64,000 nucleotides of DNA, from assembly GCF_027925305.1 (NCBI RefSeq), contig NZ_BSDR01000001.1:771001-835000 (forward strand), in the 5' to 3' direction. Of the stretch, positions 27,580 to 36,471 are shown piece after piece. Below the pieces are notes generated by a model that saw only the letters and a program-made list of their open reading frames with translations, was not told where the DNA came from and did no database searches. Both the position numbers and the translations under genes were made by a program. The stretch is from Desulforhabdus amnigena (GTDB lineage: Bacteria; Desulfobacterota; Syntrophobacteria; Syntrophobacterales; Syntrophobacteraceae). Each line of letters begins with the position of its first letter. Position 1 is the stretch's first letter.

Positions 27580-27624
27580 CTGAGGTATCGAAGCATGAAC
27601 GGACATGGCCCTTCGATACCTCAG
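27580..27624. repeat. Dispersed hairpin repeat, possible terminator of the cytochrome operon
   Basis: The 14-base arms ctgaggtatcgaag (27580-27593) and cttcgatacctcag (27611-27624) are perfect inverses around a 17-base loop. The flanks (gaacgg on the right, ccgttca inverted on the left) recall the common 'cttcg...ctcag...gaacgg' intergenic element seen in many bacterial genomes. It lies just past the stop of the minus-strand octaheme gene and could end that transcript. Confidence 0.6.
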
Positions 27625-27674
27625 GGTGAACGGTTTGTTTTGTTAAAAAACTTTTGATCGGGTGTTTAGCACTA

Positions 27675-29111
27675 CTAGCTCTTTTTACCGAATACCTCCT
27701 GGGGCTTTGTGGTGTCTCCGCCAGCGCCGGGAAAGTTGGGATACTTATAGGCCGGCTTGTTGGTTTCGAGAAGTTGATTGGCCCCTTCCATGAATTCCAC
27801 AAACCGCTTTTTACATTCATAGAAACCGTGCCACCAAGCATAATCCGGGGCCATCATCGCTACTCCCATGCGCGCCCTGCGCCCTTCATGGTGCCATAGT
27901 TCATAAAATTCCCACTCCAGTTTTTCGTCAAAAAACGGTTTCGGTGCCAGCAGGTTCTTGGCATAGAGATCATCCAACATCTGCTTGGCGGGTTTGTAGT
28001 AGACATCGTTGTAGTTCGCCACGGCGGCATCCAAATGAGCATAATGATTCTTGGTCCAGGTGTCGCTGTGGCACTGGTTGCAGATCGCCTGCATTTTCTT
28101 GCGTTCCACTTCCCAGTTGGTATTGGCCGGGAAGGCCTGGAAATCCTGCGGATGCACGGTAAGGGGAGCTTGAGTTTCCCAGGAAAGTCGCTCTGTTACA
28201 TCATGGGTACCGATCACCGGGCCGGCTCCGGACATATGGCACGAGGCGCAGGTCGGGCCGCGATAGTCAACCCCTGGTGTCCAAAGGCCCGGCGCCACAT
28301 TCCAGTTGTATTGATCGCCAAAGGCGGCATATATGTCGCCGTGTTTCGATTCGGTGTAAATTTCAATCTGCGGGTGGTCTGGACCCAGATGACATTGTCC
28401 GCAAGCTTCGGGTTTGCGTGCGTCCATCACGGCAAAGCGATGCCGGGTATGGCAACTGGTGCAGCTGCCCAAGCTACCGTCCAGGTTCACTCGTCCCACA
28501 CCCACGTTGGGCCATGTGTTCGGTTCCAGCTCACCCTGGGCATTCATTTTGAGCACCGTGCCATGACATTTGTAGCAGCCGGAGGTCCTCTCGATATCGT
28601 TGTTCAGCCCCTGATTGAGCCATGGATCGATGGTCCAAATGATCTGGATGGTGTTGGCGTGCTTACTGCGGCTGTATTGTTTGGTTTCATCCGGATGACA
28701 GCGGGAACAGTCCTTGGGCGTGACTACACCGGTTACCGGCACGCGATATTGCGCAGTGCCCCACTTGTTGTCGGAGAGTTCATATTGCTTGTAATGTTGT
28801 TTGCTGACATCGGGATCGAATTCCTCGGCCTTGTGACAATCGAGGCAGGTGATGTTGGCCGAGGCGTGGCGGCTCATAGCCCAATCGGTAAAGATACCGG
28901 GCGACGTTATCTTATGGCATTCGATGCAGGCCTGCGCCTGTGGACTCATGCCCCGCTCCAGGCGAAATTCTTTGGCCATTGCGAAGTTGCTCTCGACTTT
29001 CGCCGGCGACTCAGCTTTCTTGACTTCCTGAGCTGAGACAAAAAGATTCATACAAATGACCAAAGCAAGCACCCCAATCGCCATAAGACTTCCCCCAAGC
29101 ACTCTTCTCAT
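27675..29111 (-). CDS. haoA: Octaheme c-type cytochrome, hydroxylamine oxidoreductase-like
   Basis: A signal peptide (1-27) leads into a 478-residue periplasmic protein with eight CxxCH motifs: CIECH, CLDCH, CSRCH, CYKCH, CTSCH, CGQCH, CASCH and CNQCH. Length, heme count and the TSGCYKCHG context of the fourth heme fit the HAO-like octaheme family. With a NapC-type partner such proteins usually work reductively (nitrite or hydroxylamine to ammonia). I cannot tell from sequence alone whether the cross-linking tyrosine of oxidative HAO is present. The gene follows the tetraheme gene by 61 bases and forms an operon with it. Confidence 0.85.
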   Translation of the reverse strand: MRRVLGGSLMAIGVLALVICMNLFVSAQEVKKAESPAKVESNFAMAKEFRLERGMSPQAQACIECHKITSPGIFTDWAMSRHASANITCLDCHKAEEFDPDVSKQHYKQYELSDNKWGTAQYRVPVTGVVTPKDCSRCHPDETKQYSRSKHANTIQIIWTIDPWLNQGLNNDIERTSGCYKCHGTVLKMNAQGELEPNTWPNVGVGRVNLDGSLGSCTSCHTRHRFAVMDARKPEACGQCHLGPDHPQIEIYTESKHGDIYAAFGDQYNWNVAPGLWTPGVDYRGPTCASCHMSGAGPVIGTHDVTERLSWETQAPLTVHPQDFQAFPANTNWEVERKKMQAICNQCHSDTWTKNHYAHLDAAVANYNDVYYKPAKQMLDDLYAKNLLAPKPFFDEKLEWEFYELWHHEGRRARMGVAMMAPDYAWWHGFYECKKRFVEFMEGANQLLETNKPAYKYPNFPGAGGDTTKPQEVFGKKS

Positions 29112-29172
29112 TGCCAGCCTCCTTCACTTTTATTCACTTCAGATCAAGACCTTAGCTTGGATTTTGATCAAG

Positions 29173-29715
29173 TCACTGTAAATACGTGTAAAATGGCCGC
29201 TTCACATGCACCAGGTTGCGATGGCAATCGGTACATTTTTTCTCATAGCCGGGCAAAGGATATAGAACTGTGCGATGAGCCAGCATGGCGCCCCTTTTTC
29301 CCGGTATATACAAAATATTGCGGTGACACTTCTGGCACTGGTCATTCTTGATGTCCCGGTAGGCTTTCTCACGATTTACGGTGCGGTTGTATTGGTTCTG
29401 GTCTTCGGTAAAATGAGCAAAGACATCCTTAACCCCGTGCCAGGTTTTGGCGAAGAAAAAATCATAAGTATTGTGAGGAGCCGGAAGGTGGCAGTCCATA
29501 CAATCGGCCACCACCCCATGAGAGTTGTTGGTGTGAGTGGAAACTTTCCAATCGTTGTAAGCCGGTTGTATTTCATGACAGCTGGCACAGAAATACGGTG
29601 TGGATGTTCTCACCATGGTGTAATAGGTCATGCTGAACAAGGGAAAAGCCAAAATAAGGCCGACAATCATCCAAAGCATTGGCTTGAAGATTTGTTTCAC
29701 AGTCAGCTCCTTCAA
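29173..29715 (-). CDS. haoC: NapC/NirT/NrfH-family tetraheme quinol dehydrogenase
   Basis: The 180-residue protein has one N-terminal membrane anchor (about 13-33) and four heme sites, CASCH, CMDCH, CQKCH and CTDCH. It would take electrons from menaquinol and pass them to the octaheme enzyme in the periplasm. It is the first gene of the pair. The arrangement matches haoC-haoA modules of epsilonproteobacteria, and a nrfH-like role is equivalent. Confidence 0.87.
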   Translation of the reverse strand: MKELTVKQIFKPMLWMIVGLILAFPLFSMTYYTMVRTSTPYFCASCHEIQPAYNDWKVSTHTNNSHGVVADCMDCHLPAPHNTYDFFFAKTWHGVKDVFAHFTEDQNQYNRTVNREKAYRDIKNDQCQKCHRNILYIPGKRGAMLAHRTVLYPLPGYEKKCTDCHRNLVHVKRPFYTYLQ

Positions 29716-30160
29716 ACACGATGGCGATTTCCGCCAGTCAAAGGTGACATCTCAGCCCAGGTAGACTCTTGTTTGCTCTTATTGCTTATCGGATTTTGAA
29801 TTAGATGAGATGGGTTTTTTTCACGTTTCGATCAGACGATGCTCGATCATAAGTGGCGTAATGGGCATCATAGCCATACGCCTCTCCCTTCCTTGACACT
29901 GAAACAGTCATCCTACAAGACCCGCGTCTCAGAACGAATTGGAGGTTCGACTATACAAAAAACGTGTGAATGAATCATTACATGGAAATGATGCGCATGT
30001 CAATTTAGACTCATCCATGCCAGCAATTCTCATTTTGAAAAACCTACACCCCCCTGCCCCCCCTCAAGGGGGGAATTCCCGGGGTAAAGTCCCCCTTACC
30101 TCGGTAAAGTCTCCCTTCCCTTTTACACTCTGTAAAAAAGTCTGACATGCTTTCATTGCA
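29716..30160. other. Intergenic region with REP-like and tandem repeats
   Basis: The gap is divergent between the cytochrome pair and the TauE operon. It contains a C-rich/G-rich hairpin near 30057-30073 (cccccctcaagggggg) and a 20-base unit starting ggtaaagt repeated at 30083 and 30103. No gene is evident. The promoter for the leftward cytochrome genes should be near 29750-29900, but I found no clear boxes. Confidence 0.45.
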
Positions 30161-30181
30161 AATCTCTTTACGTAAAAGATT
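30161..30181. promoter_or_regulatory. Palindrome upstream of a sigma-54 promoter (candidate enhancer)
   Basis: The 21 bases aatctctttacgtaaaagatt form a near-perfect palindrome centred on tacgta. It lies about 65-80 bases upstream of the -24 element, a usual distance for an NtrC-family activator site, in an AT-rich stretch. A second half-site was not seen. Confidence 0.4.
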
Positions 30182-30241
30182 ATAAATTAAAATATAATAG
30201 TATATTCAAATAATTAAGCATTTTTGAAACGTTGGTGCTTT

Positions 30242-30259
30242 TTGGCACAACCGTTGCCT
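30242..30259 (+). promoter_or_regulatory. Sigma-54 promoter for the TauE operon
   Basis: The sequence ttggcacaaccgttgcct matches the -24/-12 consensus TGGCAC-N5-TTGC exactly, with GG and GC separated by ten bases. Transcription would start near 30270, leaving a 5' leader of about 155 bases before the tauE ATG. Activation would need an NtrC-type protein, and one is encoded at 22957. Confidence 0.8.
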
Positions 30260-30427
30260 AATCAAGGCACGTCTTGCTTAGGAGCAAACGCCGTGCAGTG
30301 CATTAAGGGGTATTCCAAGGAATGATGCCCAATGCCCGGCGGCGCATGCAGAAAGGTTGTGATTCTTAGTGAGGGTGAGGTTTTTGGATGGCGGTACAAA
30401 ATCATTATCTAAAAGGAGGCTTATTAA

Positions 30428-31684
30428 ATGAGTTGGCCAAGACAAGTTTTTGAGTTCCTGAAGGCTGCTTCGGTGGCGCATGCGAAGTGGGATATGGAAG
30501 TGTCCCTTTCTATTCTGCACAATAGAAAAAAGCTTCTTATCCTTCTCGCGATGGTGGCTCCAATTTTGGCAGTCACTTTCGTCGAAGCGGGTTCTTTCCT
30601 GGGAGGGAAAACGGCTTACGGTCCCGCTTTCTACTCGACCACTATCTTTCTGGTCTCCATGGCGGTGGGGCTGGCTGCCGGGTTGATCACGGGCTGCATC
30701 GGTGCAGGCGGCGGATTCATTATCACTCCGGCACTCATGGCTGCAGGCGTAAAAGGGATTCTGGCGGTCGGGACCGACCTTTTCCACATTTTTGCCAAAG
30801 CCATTATGGGAACCACGGTTCATAAAAAGCTCGGCAACGTCTCCACGAAGCTCGCCATAGCATTTCTCGTTGGGTCGGCTGGTGGAACCGTGATCGGTGG
30901 GGCCATCAACAAGGGACTCTACAATAAAGATCCCTTGCTGAGTGAAGCCTTCATCAGCATCGTTTATGCCATTCTGCTGGGATTTCTCGGTTTTTACGCT
31001 CTCATCGACTTCTTCAAATCCAGCAAGGGCGGAGCGGCTGCAGGCGGTGAGGCACACGGCGGTCCGGCTACCGGCACTCCTGCTTTGGCGACCAAGCTGC
31101 AAAAAATGCATCTTCCCCCCATGATCACCTTCGATGAGGACTTTGTCCCCGGCGGAAAACGCATTTCGGGTGTTATCATCGCCCTCGGCGGTGTTCTAGT
31201 GGGTATTCTGGCCGCCATCATGGGCGTTGGCGGCGGCTTCGTCACATTCCCCATGTTTGTCTATATCTTTGGCGTTTCCTCCATGACCACCGTGGGTACG
31301 GATATCCTTCAGATCATTTTCACGGCAGGGCTCGCCGCTATCGGGCAATACGCCATTTACGGTTACGTGTTTTATACTCTCGCCATCGGTATGCTTGTGG
31401 GCTCTTTGCTGGGTATCCAGATCGGGGCCCTCACCACCAAGGTGGTAAAAGGTATCCATATCCGCGGGTTTTATGCCGTTTCCATCATCGCCGGTTTCAT
31501 CAACCGTGCGGCCACCCTCCCCAAGAAGTTCAACGAGCTGGAGGTGACGAATATTGCCAAACCCGTGGTCAATAACATCGAGTTTTTTGGGAATATTATC
31601 TTCTGGGTGGTTGTGGCCATCTTTGGATTGTGGATTTTTAGCAAATTCTTCGCCAACATCGGGAAGTTGAGAGAGGAGGAATAA
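30428..31684 (+). CDS. TauE/SafE-family anion transporter
   Basis: The 418-residue membrane protein has about eight or nine hydrophobic segments and the glycine-rich TauE/SafE repeats. These are GLITGCIGAGGGFIITPALMA in the first half and LAAIMGVGGGFVTFPMFVY in the second. The family moves sulfite, sulfonates or related anions, and the substrate here is not known. A hydrophilic N-terminal extension of about 35 residues and a central soluble loop rich in Gly/Ala are present. AAAGGAGG precedes the ATG. It is first in a three-gene unit behind a sigma-54 promoter. Confidence 0.85.
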   Translation: MSWPRQVFEFLKAASVAHAKWDMEVSLSILHNRKKLLILLAMVAPILAVTFVEAGSFLGGKTAYGPAFYSTTIFLVSMAVGLAAGLITGCIGAGGGFIITPALMAAGVKGILAVGTDLFHIFAKAIMGTTVHKKLGNVSTKLAIAFLVGSAGGTVIGGAINKGLYNKDPLLSEAFISIVYAILLGFLGFYALIDFFKSSKGGAAAGGEAHGGPATGTPALATKLQKMHLPPMITFDEDFVPGGKRISGVIIALGGVLVGILAAIMGVGGGFVTFPMFVYIFGVSSMTTVGTDILQIIFTAGLAAIGQYAIYGYVFYTLAIGMLVGSLLGIQIGALTTKVVKGIHIRGFYAVSIIAGFINRAATLPKKFNELEVTNIAKPVVNNIEFFGNIIFWVVVAIFGLWIFSKFFANIGKLREEE

Positions 31685-31686
31685 AC

Positions 31687-32400
31687 ATGCTGGTAAGGCA
31701 CCAGAAAACCTTCAATATGGGTATAGTGCTCGCCATTTCTTTTGCGGGAATCTTATTGATCATTTTTGCGCCGTTTTTCGGGAATGGAAGAAACGGGCTG
31801 GAGTTTTCCGATGATCTCTTCAATAAGTTGTCCAAGGGTTCATCGTATTTTATTCCTAAGCTGTCGGCAAATGTGGCCAAATATGACGGCACTTCATTTA
31901 CTACGACGGTAAAACTCGACGATCCGAAAAATGTTGATAAAGTGTTGAAAATGTTCATCACGGCCGGGGCTCAGGTGGGCGCCGAAGGAACAATGCTGAC
32001 CATAAGCGGTGACTTTGGGAAACTTTTGAGCAAGGTCCTTGCGGATTGCGACGCCATGTACCACAACGATGGTCAGAAGGTTTCCAGTCTCTACGGGCAG
32101 GATGAAAAAGAGGTCATGGCCTTGTGGTGGAACGTTTTGAACAGAATGGACAAGGAATTCAAAAAACAGAAGAAAATCGACGAGTCCAACACCATTGGTG
32201 ATGTTCTGAGAAAGGGCATCGAACCGTCTTACAACTACTACGGCATTGAAGCTCAAAGTGTCGCCGATAAGGCTTTCACCATGGTTTTTCTGCTGATCTT
32301 TTACGTCGCATACACATTGTGGTGGGGATACGCCATCTTCTACATGTTTGACGGATTGGGACTCAGCATGAAGAAATCCAAGGTCAAAAAGGAAGTATAG
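31687..32400 (+). CDS. Unknown membrane protein, TauE operon partner
   Basis: I do not recognise a named family. The 237-residue protein has a membrane segment at each end (about 10-30 and 195-220) and a soluble middle of about 160 residues (SSYFIPKLSANVAKYDG, VDKVLKMFITAGAQV). The middle is therefore probably periplasmic, with both termini in the cytoplasm. It starts three bases after the tauE stop, so the two are surely co-translated and may form a complex. Confidence 0.75.
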   Translation: MLVRHQKTFNMGIVLAISFAGILLIIFAPFFGNGRNGLEFSDDLFNKLSKGSSYFIPKLSANVAKYDGTSFTTTVKLDDPKNVDKVLKMFITAGAQVGAEGTMLTISGDFGKLLSKVLADCDAMYHNDGQKVSSLYGQDEKEVMALWWNVLNRMDKEFKKQKKIDESNTIGDVLRKGIEPSYNYYGIEAQSVADKAFTMVFLLIFYVAYTLWWGYAIFYMFDGLGLSMKKSKVKKEV

Positions 32401-32409
32401 GAGGCGAGA

Positions 32410-32859
32410 ATGAAGGTTTTGGTACCTGTGGACGGCTCAGTCCATTCTCTGGAAGCTTTGAAGGTGGCATTAGATTTCGTGAAATTCAAAAACGCTGAAA
32501 TCTCGGTCATCAGTGTGGTGCCTTTCATCGGTGGTATGGAAGACCATGAAATCTCCCCGGCGCGCAGGGAGAGAGCCATGGAAAATATTGGAAAACTCGC
32601 AGATGATGCGGTGAAGAAGGCCTGTGACTTGCTCAGTGCAGAAAATGTCGTTTCGTCTTGTACCCGGACGGTTGTGACCTCGGTGTCGGTGCCCGATGCC
32701 ATTATCGAATTTGCGGAAACGGAGAAAATCGACCTTATCATCATGGGAAGCCGGGGACTCAGTTCTTCCACGCGATTCAAGATCGGCAGTGTGGCTTCCC
32801 AGGTGGTGAAATACTGTCCCTGTTCCATTTATCTGGTCAAGGGGCGGGTTGAAGGCTAG
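32410..32859 (+). CDS. Universal stress protein (UspA family)
   Basis: The 149-residue single-domain protein opens MKVLVPVDGSVHSLEAL and ends in the ATP-binding pattern IIMGSRGLSSSTRFKIGSVA (G-2x-G-9x-G-S). It is the third gene of the TauE unit, ten bases after the previous stop. UspA proteins respond to energy or redox stress, and this fits a stress-linked transport operon. Confidence 0.9.
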   Translation: MKVLVPVDGSVHSLEALKVALDFVKFKNAEISVISVVPFIGGMEDHEISPARRERAMENIGKLADDAVKKACDLLSAENVVSSCTRTVVTSVSVPDAIIEFAETEKIDLIIMGSRGLSSSTRFKIGSVASQVVKYCPCSIYLVKGRVEG

Positions 32860-32944
32860 TATCGTGGGAATGAGGGTGATTCTTTGGGTCGCTCTTGTCT
32901 CAAAGTTCTTTTGAAAAATATGACAGCCCGGTAGAAATGATCAA

Positions 32945-32976
32945 CCGTGAGGGCGATCGATCGGTCGCTCTCACGG
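32945..32976. terminator. 12-bp hairpin after the TauE operon
   Basis: The arms ccgtgagggcga (32945-32956) and tcgctctcacgg (32965-32976) pair with one mismatch around an eight-base loop. It lies 86 bases past the usp stop. No T-run follows, so termination is possible but not certain. The region from here to 33223 shows no convincing gene. Confidence 0.4.
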
Positions 32977-33223
32977 GAACTCCAACGGAGGAGATCGATG
33001 AACGTCTTTGGGCCGAACAGAGAACCTTCGCCCGTTTGGTATATACTTTCCGCATTCTTGATGAGAGAGTGTGCCACCTCTTATGTGGGAAAGGCATGAC
33101 TCCACCGATTCCCGCTGTTCAAGAAGATGATAAATATTCTATATTTTAACCTGATTTGACACCCCGTCACCTTGGAGCCGTCCTTGCCTGTTTCTGTTGC
33201 AGAATTTATCGAAGGTAAATAGG

Positions 33224-33661
33224 ATGAAAAACGAATTTCTCATATTGATCGCTGACCGGAATAGGCATGTACGGGATTTTCTACGGCGGGAGCTTATGGA
33301 GGACGGGTATCGTGTTCAGGTGGCTAAAGACGGGCGGGAAGTGCAGACCATCATCGATGGAGAAAATCCCCCGGATCTTCTCATTTTGGACCTGGAAGTA
33401 CCCTATGTGAGTGGATATGCCTTACTGGAAAAGCTCCAGAATCGTACTCCCCCTCTGCCGGTTGTGATCCATACTTTTCTTACGGAATACAACAGTCAAT
33501 TGAATGGCCGGAAAATAGCCACCTTCGTTGAAAAAAGCGGTAAGACGGACTGCCTCAAAGCTGCTGTAATGGATATGCTGAAAGTATTCTATCCAAATCG
33601 TTTTGCTGGGGATTCATCTCAAAATCAGCGCTTCATGCATTGTAAAAAGGATGAAAAGTAA
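33224..33661 (+). CDS. Single-domain response regulator, divergent
   Basis: The 145-residue receiver opens LILIADRNRHVRDFL, and its phosphoacceptor is in DLLILDLEVPYVSGY. The usual PGMDG turn is replaced by PYVSG, and the conserved lysine region reads FVEKSGKTD. This makes it the most divergent of the receivers in the cluster. There is no output domain. It lies 108 bases ahead of the Cache histidine kinase on the same strand. I chose the ATG at 33224 over a TTG at 33197. Confidence 0.75.
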   Translation: MKNEFLILIADRNRHVRDFLRRELMEDGYRVQVAKDGREVQTIIDGENPPDLLILDLEVPYVSGYALLEKLQNRTPPLPVVIHTFLTEYNSQLNGRKIATFVEKSGKTDCLKAAVMDMLKVFYPNRFAGDSSQNQRFMHCKKDEK

Positions 33662-33769
33662 AGAATCATTGTACGGGAGAATGTTTTTTTAATATAAATA
33701 GCGCATATTCATATTCACAGGCATAGTTGCCTCTCCTGCTGCAACTTACCGCTGGAGAAAGACAGGATT

Positions 33770-35578
33770 ATGGAAAACAGGCATTACTATAGAGTTTTGA
33801 CCAGAAATATGGTCCTGATCCTGATTCTGATATCTTTTACCCCTCTTGTGCTCATAAGCGGGATTATCGGATATCAGTTCGAAACTTCCTATCGTCAGAA
33901 GGTCCTCGACCACCTCATCGAGCTTGTTCAGAAACACCAGCAGAACATCGACAGCTTTCTCAACGAAAAATTATCCTACATTCAAGTGCTCGTAAATTCC
34001 TATTCCCTCGAAGAGTTGAGCAACGAATCGTTTCTCAAACATAAGCTCTCCATCCTTCAACAAGGTTACGGTGGAGTATTCGTTGATCTGGGCCTGGTCA
34101 ACGCAGAGGGGGTTCAGGTGGCTTATGCGGGAACCTTCAAGCTGGAAAAGGCAAACTATTCTCAGGCGGAATGGTTCAAAAGGGCCATGAAGAGCCATTA
34201 TTTCATCAGTGACGTGTTTCTCGGTCTTCGGCGACAGCCTCACTTCATCGTTGCTGTCAAGCAGCAATGGGGAGGTAAAGACTGGATCGTACGGGCGACC
34301 ATCGATTTTGAGGCGTTCAATTCACTGGTGGAAAGCATCCATATCGGAGAGACGGGATCGGCTTTCATTCTAAACCGGGAGGGGGAATTCCAGACAAAAC
34401 CGCGTTTCGAACCTGCACCCAGCAAAGAGTATTTCTTGAAGGTTTTTGCAAGGGAGAGCAGCGCCGGTCTGGGTGCCCCACCTTTGGATATACAGACGGG
34501 TGCGGATGTGTTGCCCATGTTCGACAGGCATTCATCCTCTGAAAGTGGAAAAATGATGGAAAAGACTATTCTGGAAGGGGAAGTGAAATACCAGAATAAA
34601 AACTATATCTATATTATGACTTCCTTGAAGGGCGGGGAGTGGCTGCTGATCTATCAACAGAACGCTTCCGATGCTTTTTCCGAATTGTATGCAGCCAGAA
34701 AAATTTTCATTTTGATTTTCGTAGTGGGGGGGCTCGGTATTGTTTTCATGACCTTTATTCTGTCCCGAAAGATGGTGCGGTATATCGAGAGGGCGGACAA
34801 GGAAAAGGAGATGATGAACGAACAGGTGATCGAGGCGGGAAAGCTGGCTTCGGTGGGAGAGTTGGCTGCGGGTATCGCTCATGAGATCAATAATCCCGTA
34901 GCGGTGATGGTGGAAGAGGCCGGCTGGATGGAAGATTTACTGGAAGAGGAAGAGTTCAGGGGCAGTGAAAACCTTGATGAATTTCAGCGGGCTTTGAAGC
35001 AGATAAAGACTCAGGGGGCCCGGTGCAAGGAAATCACACACAAGCTTCTCAGCTTTGCCCGCAAGACCGATCCAAACATCAGGGAAGTGCAATTGAATGA
35101 TCTCATCGAAGACATCATCGGCATCTCCGAACAGAAGGCCCGTTACAGCAATGTCAAAATCGAAAAGCATCTGGAAAAAGATCTGCCGCCCGTTTTTGCG
35201 TCTCCTTCCGAAATGCAGCAGGTCTTTTTAAATTTGATCAATAATGCCATCGATGCTATCGGAACGGGTGGGGGGAATATTTCCGTCACGAGCAGGGTCG
35301 CCGGGGATTACGTGATTGTAGATGTTGCGGATACGGGCAGTGGGATTCCTAAGGCCATGCTTGCCAGAATTTTTGATCCTTTTTTCACGACCAAGCCTGT
35401 GGGTAAAGGAACGGGCTTGGGCTTATCCATTTGTTATGGCATTGTGAAAAAAATGGGCGGCGAAATCAGTGTGAACAGTGCGGTGGGTCTGGGAACGACG
35501 TTTCATGTCCATGTCCCTATCCCCAAAGAGGGTGAAAGTGAATCAAGGCACCAACCAGAGTCTAAAACGGCGCGATAG
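33770..35578 (+). CDS. Cache-domain histidine kinase
   Basis: The 602-residue kinase has a membrane segment near 15-35, an extracellular double-Cache-like sensor (about 40-300, with [19 protein letters not shown] and [15 protein letters not shown]) and a second membrane segment near 305-330. The phosphoacceptor His is at about 371 in [15 protein letters not shown]. The ATPase domain shows [15 protein letters not shown] and [12 protein letters not shown]. Cache domains usually bind small organic acids or amines. Three receiver-only regulators follow it directly. Confidence 0.9.
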   Translation: MENRHYYRVLTRNMVLILILISFTPLVLISGIIGYQFETSYRQKVLDHLIELVQKHQQNIDSFLNEKLSYIQVLVNSYSLEELSNESFLKHKLSILQQGYGGVFVDLGLVNAEGVQVAYAGTFKLEKANYSQAEWFKRAMKSHYFISDVFLGLRRQPHFIVAVKQQWGGKDWIVRATIDFEAFNSLVESIHIGETGSAFILNREGEFQTKPRFEPAPSKEYFLKVFARESSAGLGAPPLDIQTGADVLPMFDRHSSSESGKMMEKTILEGEVKYQNKNYIYIMTSLKGGEWLLIYQQNASDAFSELYAARKIFILIFVVGGLGIVFMTFILSRKMVRYIERADKEKEMMNEQVIEAGKLASVGELAAGIAHEINNPVAVMVEEAGWMEDLLEEEEFRGSENLDEFQRALKQIKTQGARCKEITHKLLSFARKTDPNIREVQLNDLIEDIIGISEQKARYSNVKIEKHLEKDLPPVFASPSEMQQVFLNLINNAIDAIGTGGGNISVTSRVAGDYVIVDVADTGSGIPKAMLARIFDPFFTTKPVGKGTGLGLSICYGIVKKMGGEISVNSAVGLGTTFHVHVPIPKEGESESRHQPESKTAR

Positions 35579-35618
35579 AAATAGAAGGGGAACTCGATTA
35601 TAATTAGGAGGGTTTTGA

Positions 35619-36053
35619 ATGAATAATACGGTAGTGCTGCTGGTGGATGACGAAGTTCCTTTTGTGGAAACCATGACCAAACGTTTGAGCAAAAGAAACC
35701 TTACAGTGCTCAATGCTTTCAGTGGACCTGAAGGTCTGGATGTTCTGGAGAAGCATAGCAACGTGGATGTGGTGATTCTCGATGTCAAAATGCCCGGTAT
35801 GGACGGCATCGAGACTCTGCGCGAAATCAAGAAGACGAATCCCCTGGTTGAGGTGGTGATGCTCACGGGGCATGCCACAGTGGAAACCGCCATTGAAGGC
35901 ATGAAGCTCGGCGCTTTCGATTACCTCATGAAACCCTGTGACATTGAACAGCTTCTGTCCAAGGTTCAGGAAGCCAAGACCAAGAAGCGTAAACACGAGG
36001 AAAAGATCATTCAAGCACGTATCAAGGAAATCGCTTTGAGACGGGGCGATTAG
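35619..36053 (+). CDS. Receiver-only response regulator 1 of 3
   Basis: The 144-residue single receiver has LLVDDEVPFVETM, the phosphoacceptor in VVILDVKMPGMDGIETL and the lysine in FDYLMKPCDIEQ. The 25 or so residues after the receiver are a charged helix without an output fold. It starts 40 bases after the kinase stop with an AGGAGGG site, so it is likely co-transcribed and the nearest phosphate acceptor. Confidence 0.9.
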   Translation: MNNTVVLLVDDEVPFVETMTKRLSKRNLTVLNAFSGPEGLDVLEKHSNVDVVILDVKMPGMDGIETLREIKKTNPLVEVVMLTGHATVETAIEGMKLGAFDYLMKPCDIEQLLSKVQEAKTKKRKHEEKIIQARIKEIALRRGD

Positions 36054-36063
36054 GATTAGAGCG

Positions 36064-36471
36064 ATGCCCGAGAGTGGTAAAGGCGCAAAAAGCCCGATTC
36101 GACTTCTTCTCGTGGACGACGAGAAAAGTTATGTGGATGTGCTGACGAAAAGGATGTCCAAACGAAATATATTGGTCACGGCTGCCCTCAGTGGATCCGA
36201 GGCCATACAGATCATGCGTAAAATGAGTTTTGACGTTGTCGTATTGGATCTTAAGATGGAGGATATGGACGGCATTGAAGTCTTGAAGATCTTCAAGATC
36301 ATGGATCCGGAAATGCCTGTGATTATGCTGACCGGACACGGTTCAGAGACTGCAGCCCGAGAAGGGATACAGTTCGGCGCTTTCGATTATCTCACAAAGC
36401 CGTGTGATTTATCGGAGCTTATTGCGAAAATCAATGAAGCCTGCCACAGAGGAGAGGAAGTCGTTGACTGA
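36064..36471 (+). CDS. Receiver-only response regulator 2 of 3
   Basis: The 135-residue receiver has LLLVDDEKSYVDVL, the phosphoacceptor in VVVLDLKMEDMDGIEVL (the usual PGM turn is EDM) and the lysine in FDYLTKPCDLSE. It begins ten bases after regulator 1 and overlaps the start of regulator 3. No output domain is present. Confidence 0.9.
   Translation: MPESGKGAKSPIRLLLVDDEKSYVDVLTKRMSKRNILVTAALSGSEAIQIMRKMSFDVVVLDLKMEDMDGIEVLKIFKIMDPEMPVIMLTGHGSETAAREGIQFGAFDYLTKPCDLSELIAKINEACHRGEEVVD

Noticed and set aside
28035-29036. 333-codon plus-strand open frame
   Set aside because: It is antisense to the octaheme cytochrome, whose eight CxxCH motifs settle the strand.
30083-30125. CRISPR-like repeat
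   Set aside because: There are only two 20-base units placed directly end to end, with no spacers and no cas genes. It is a tandem repeat, not a CRISPR array.
32895-33149. 84-codon plus-strand frame after the TauE operon
   Set aside because: It has a TTG start without a ribosome site and runs through the stem-loop at 32945-32976. No family resemblance was found.
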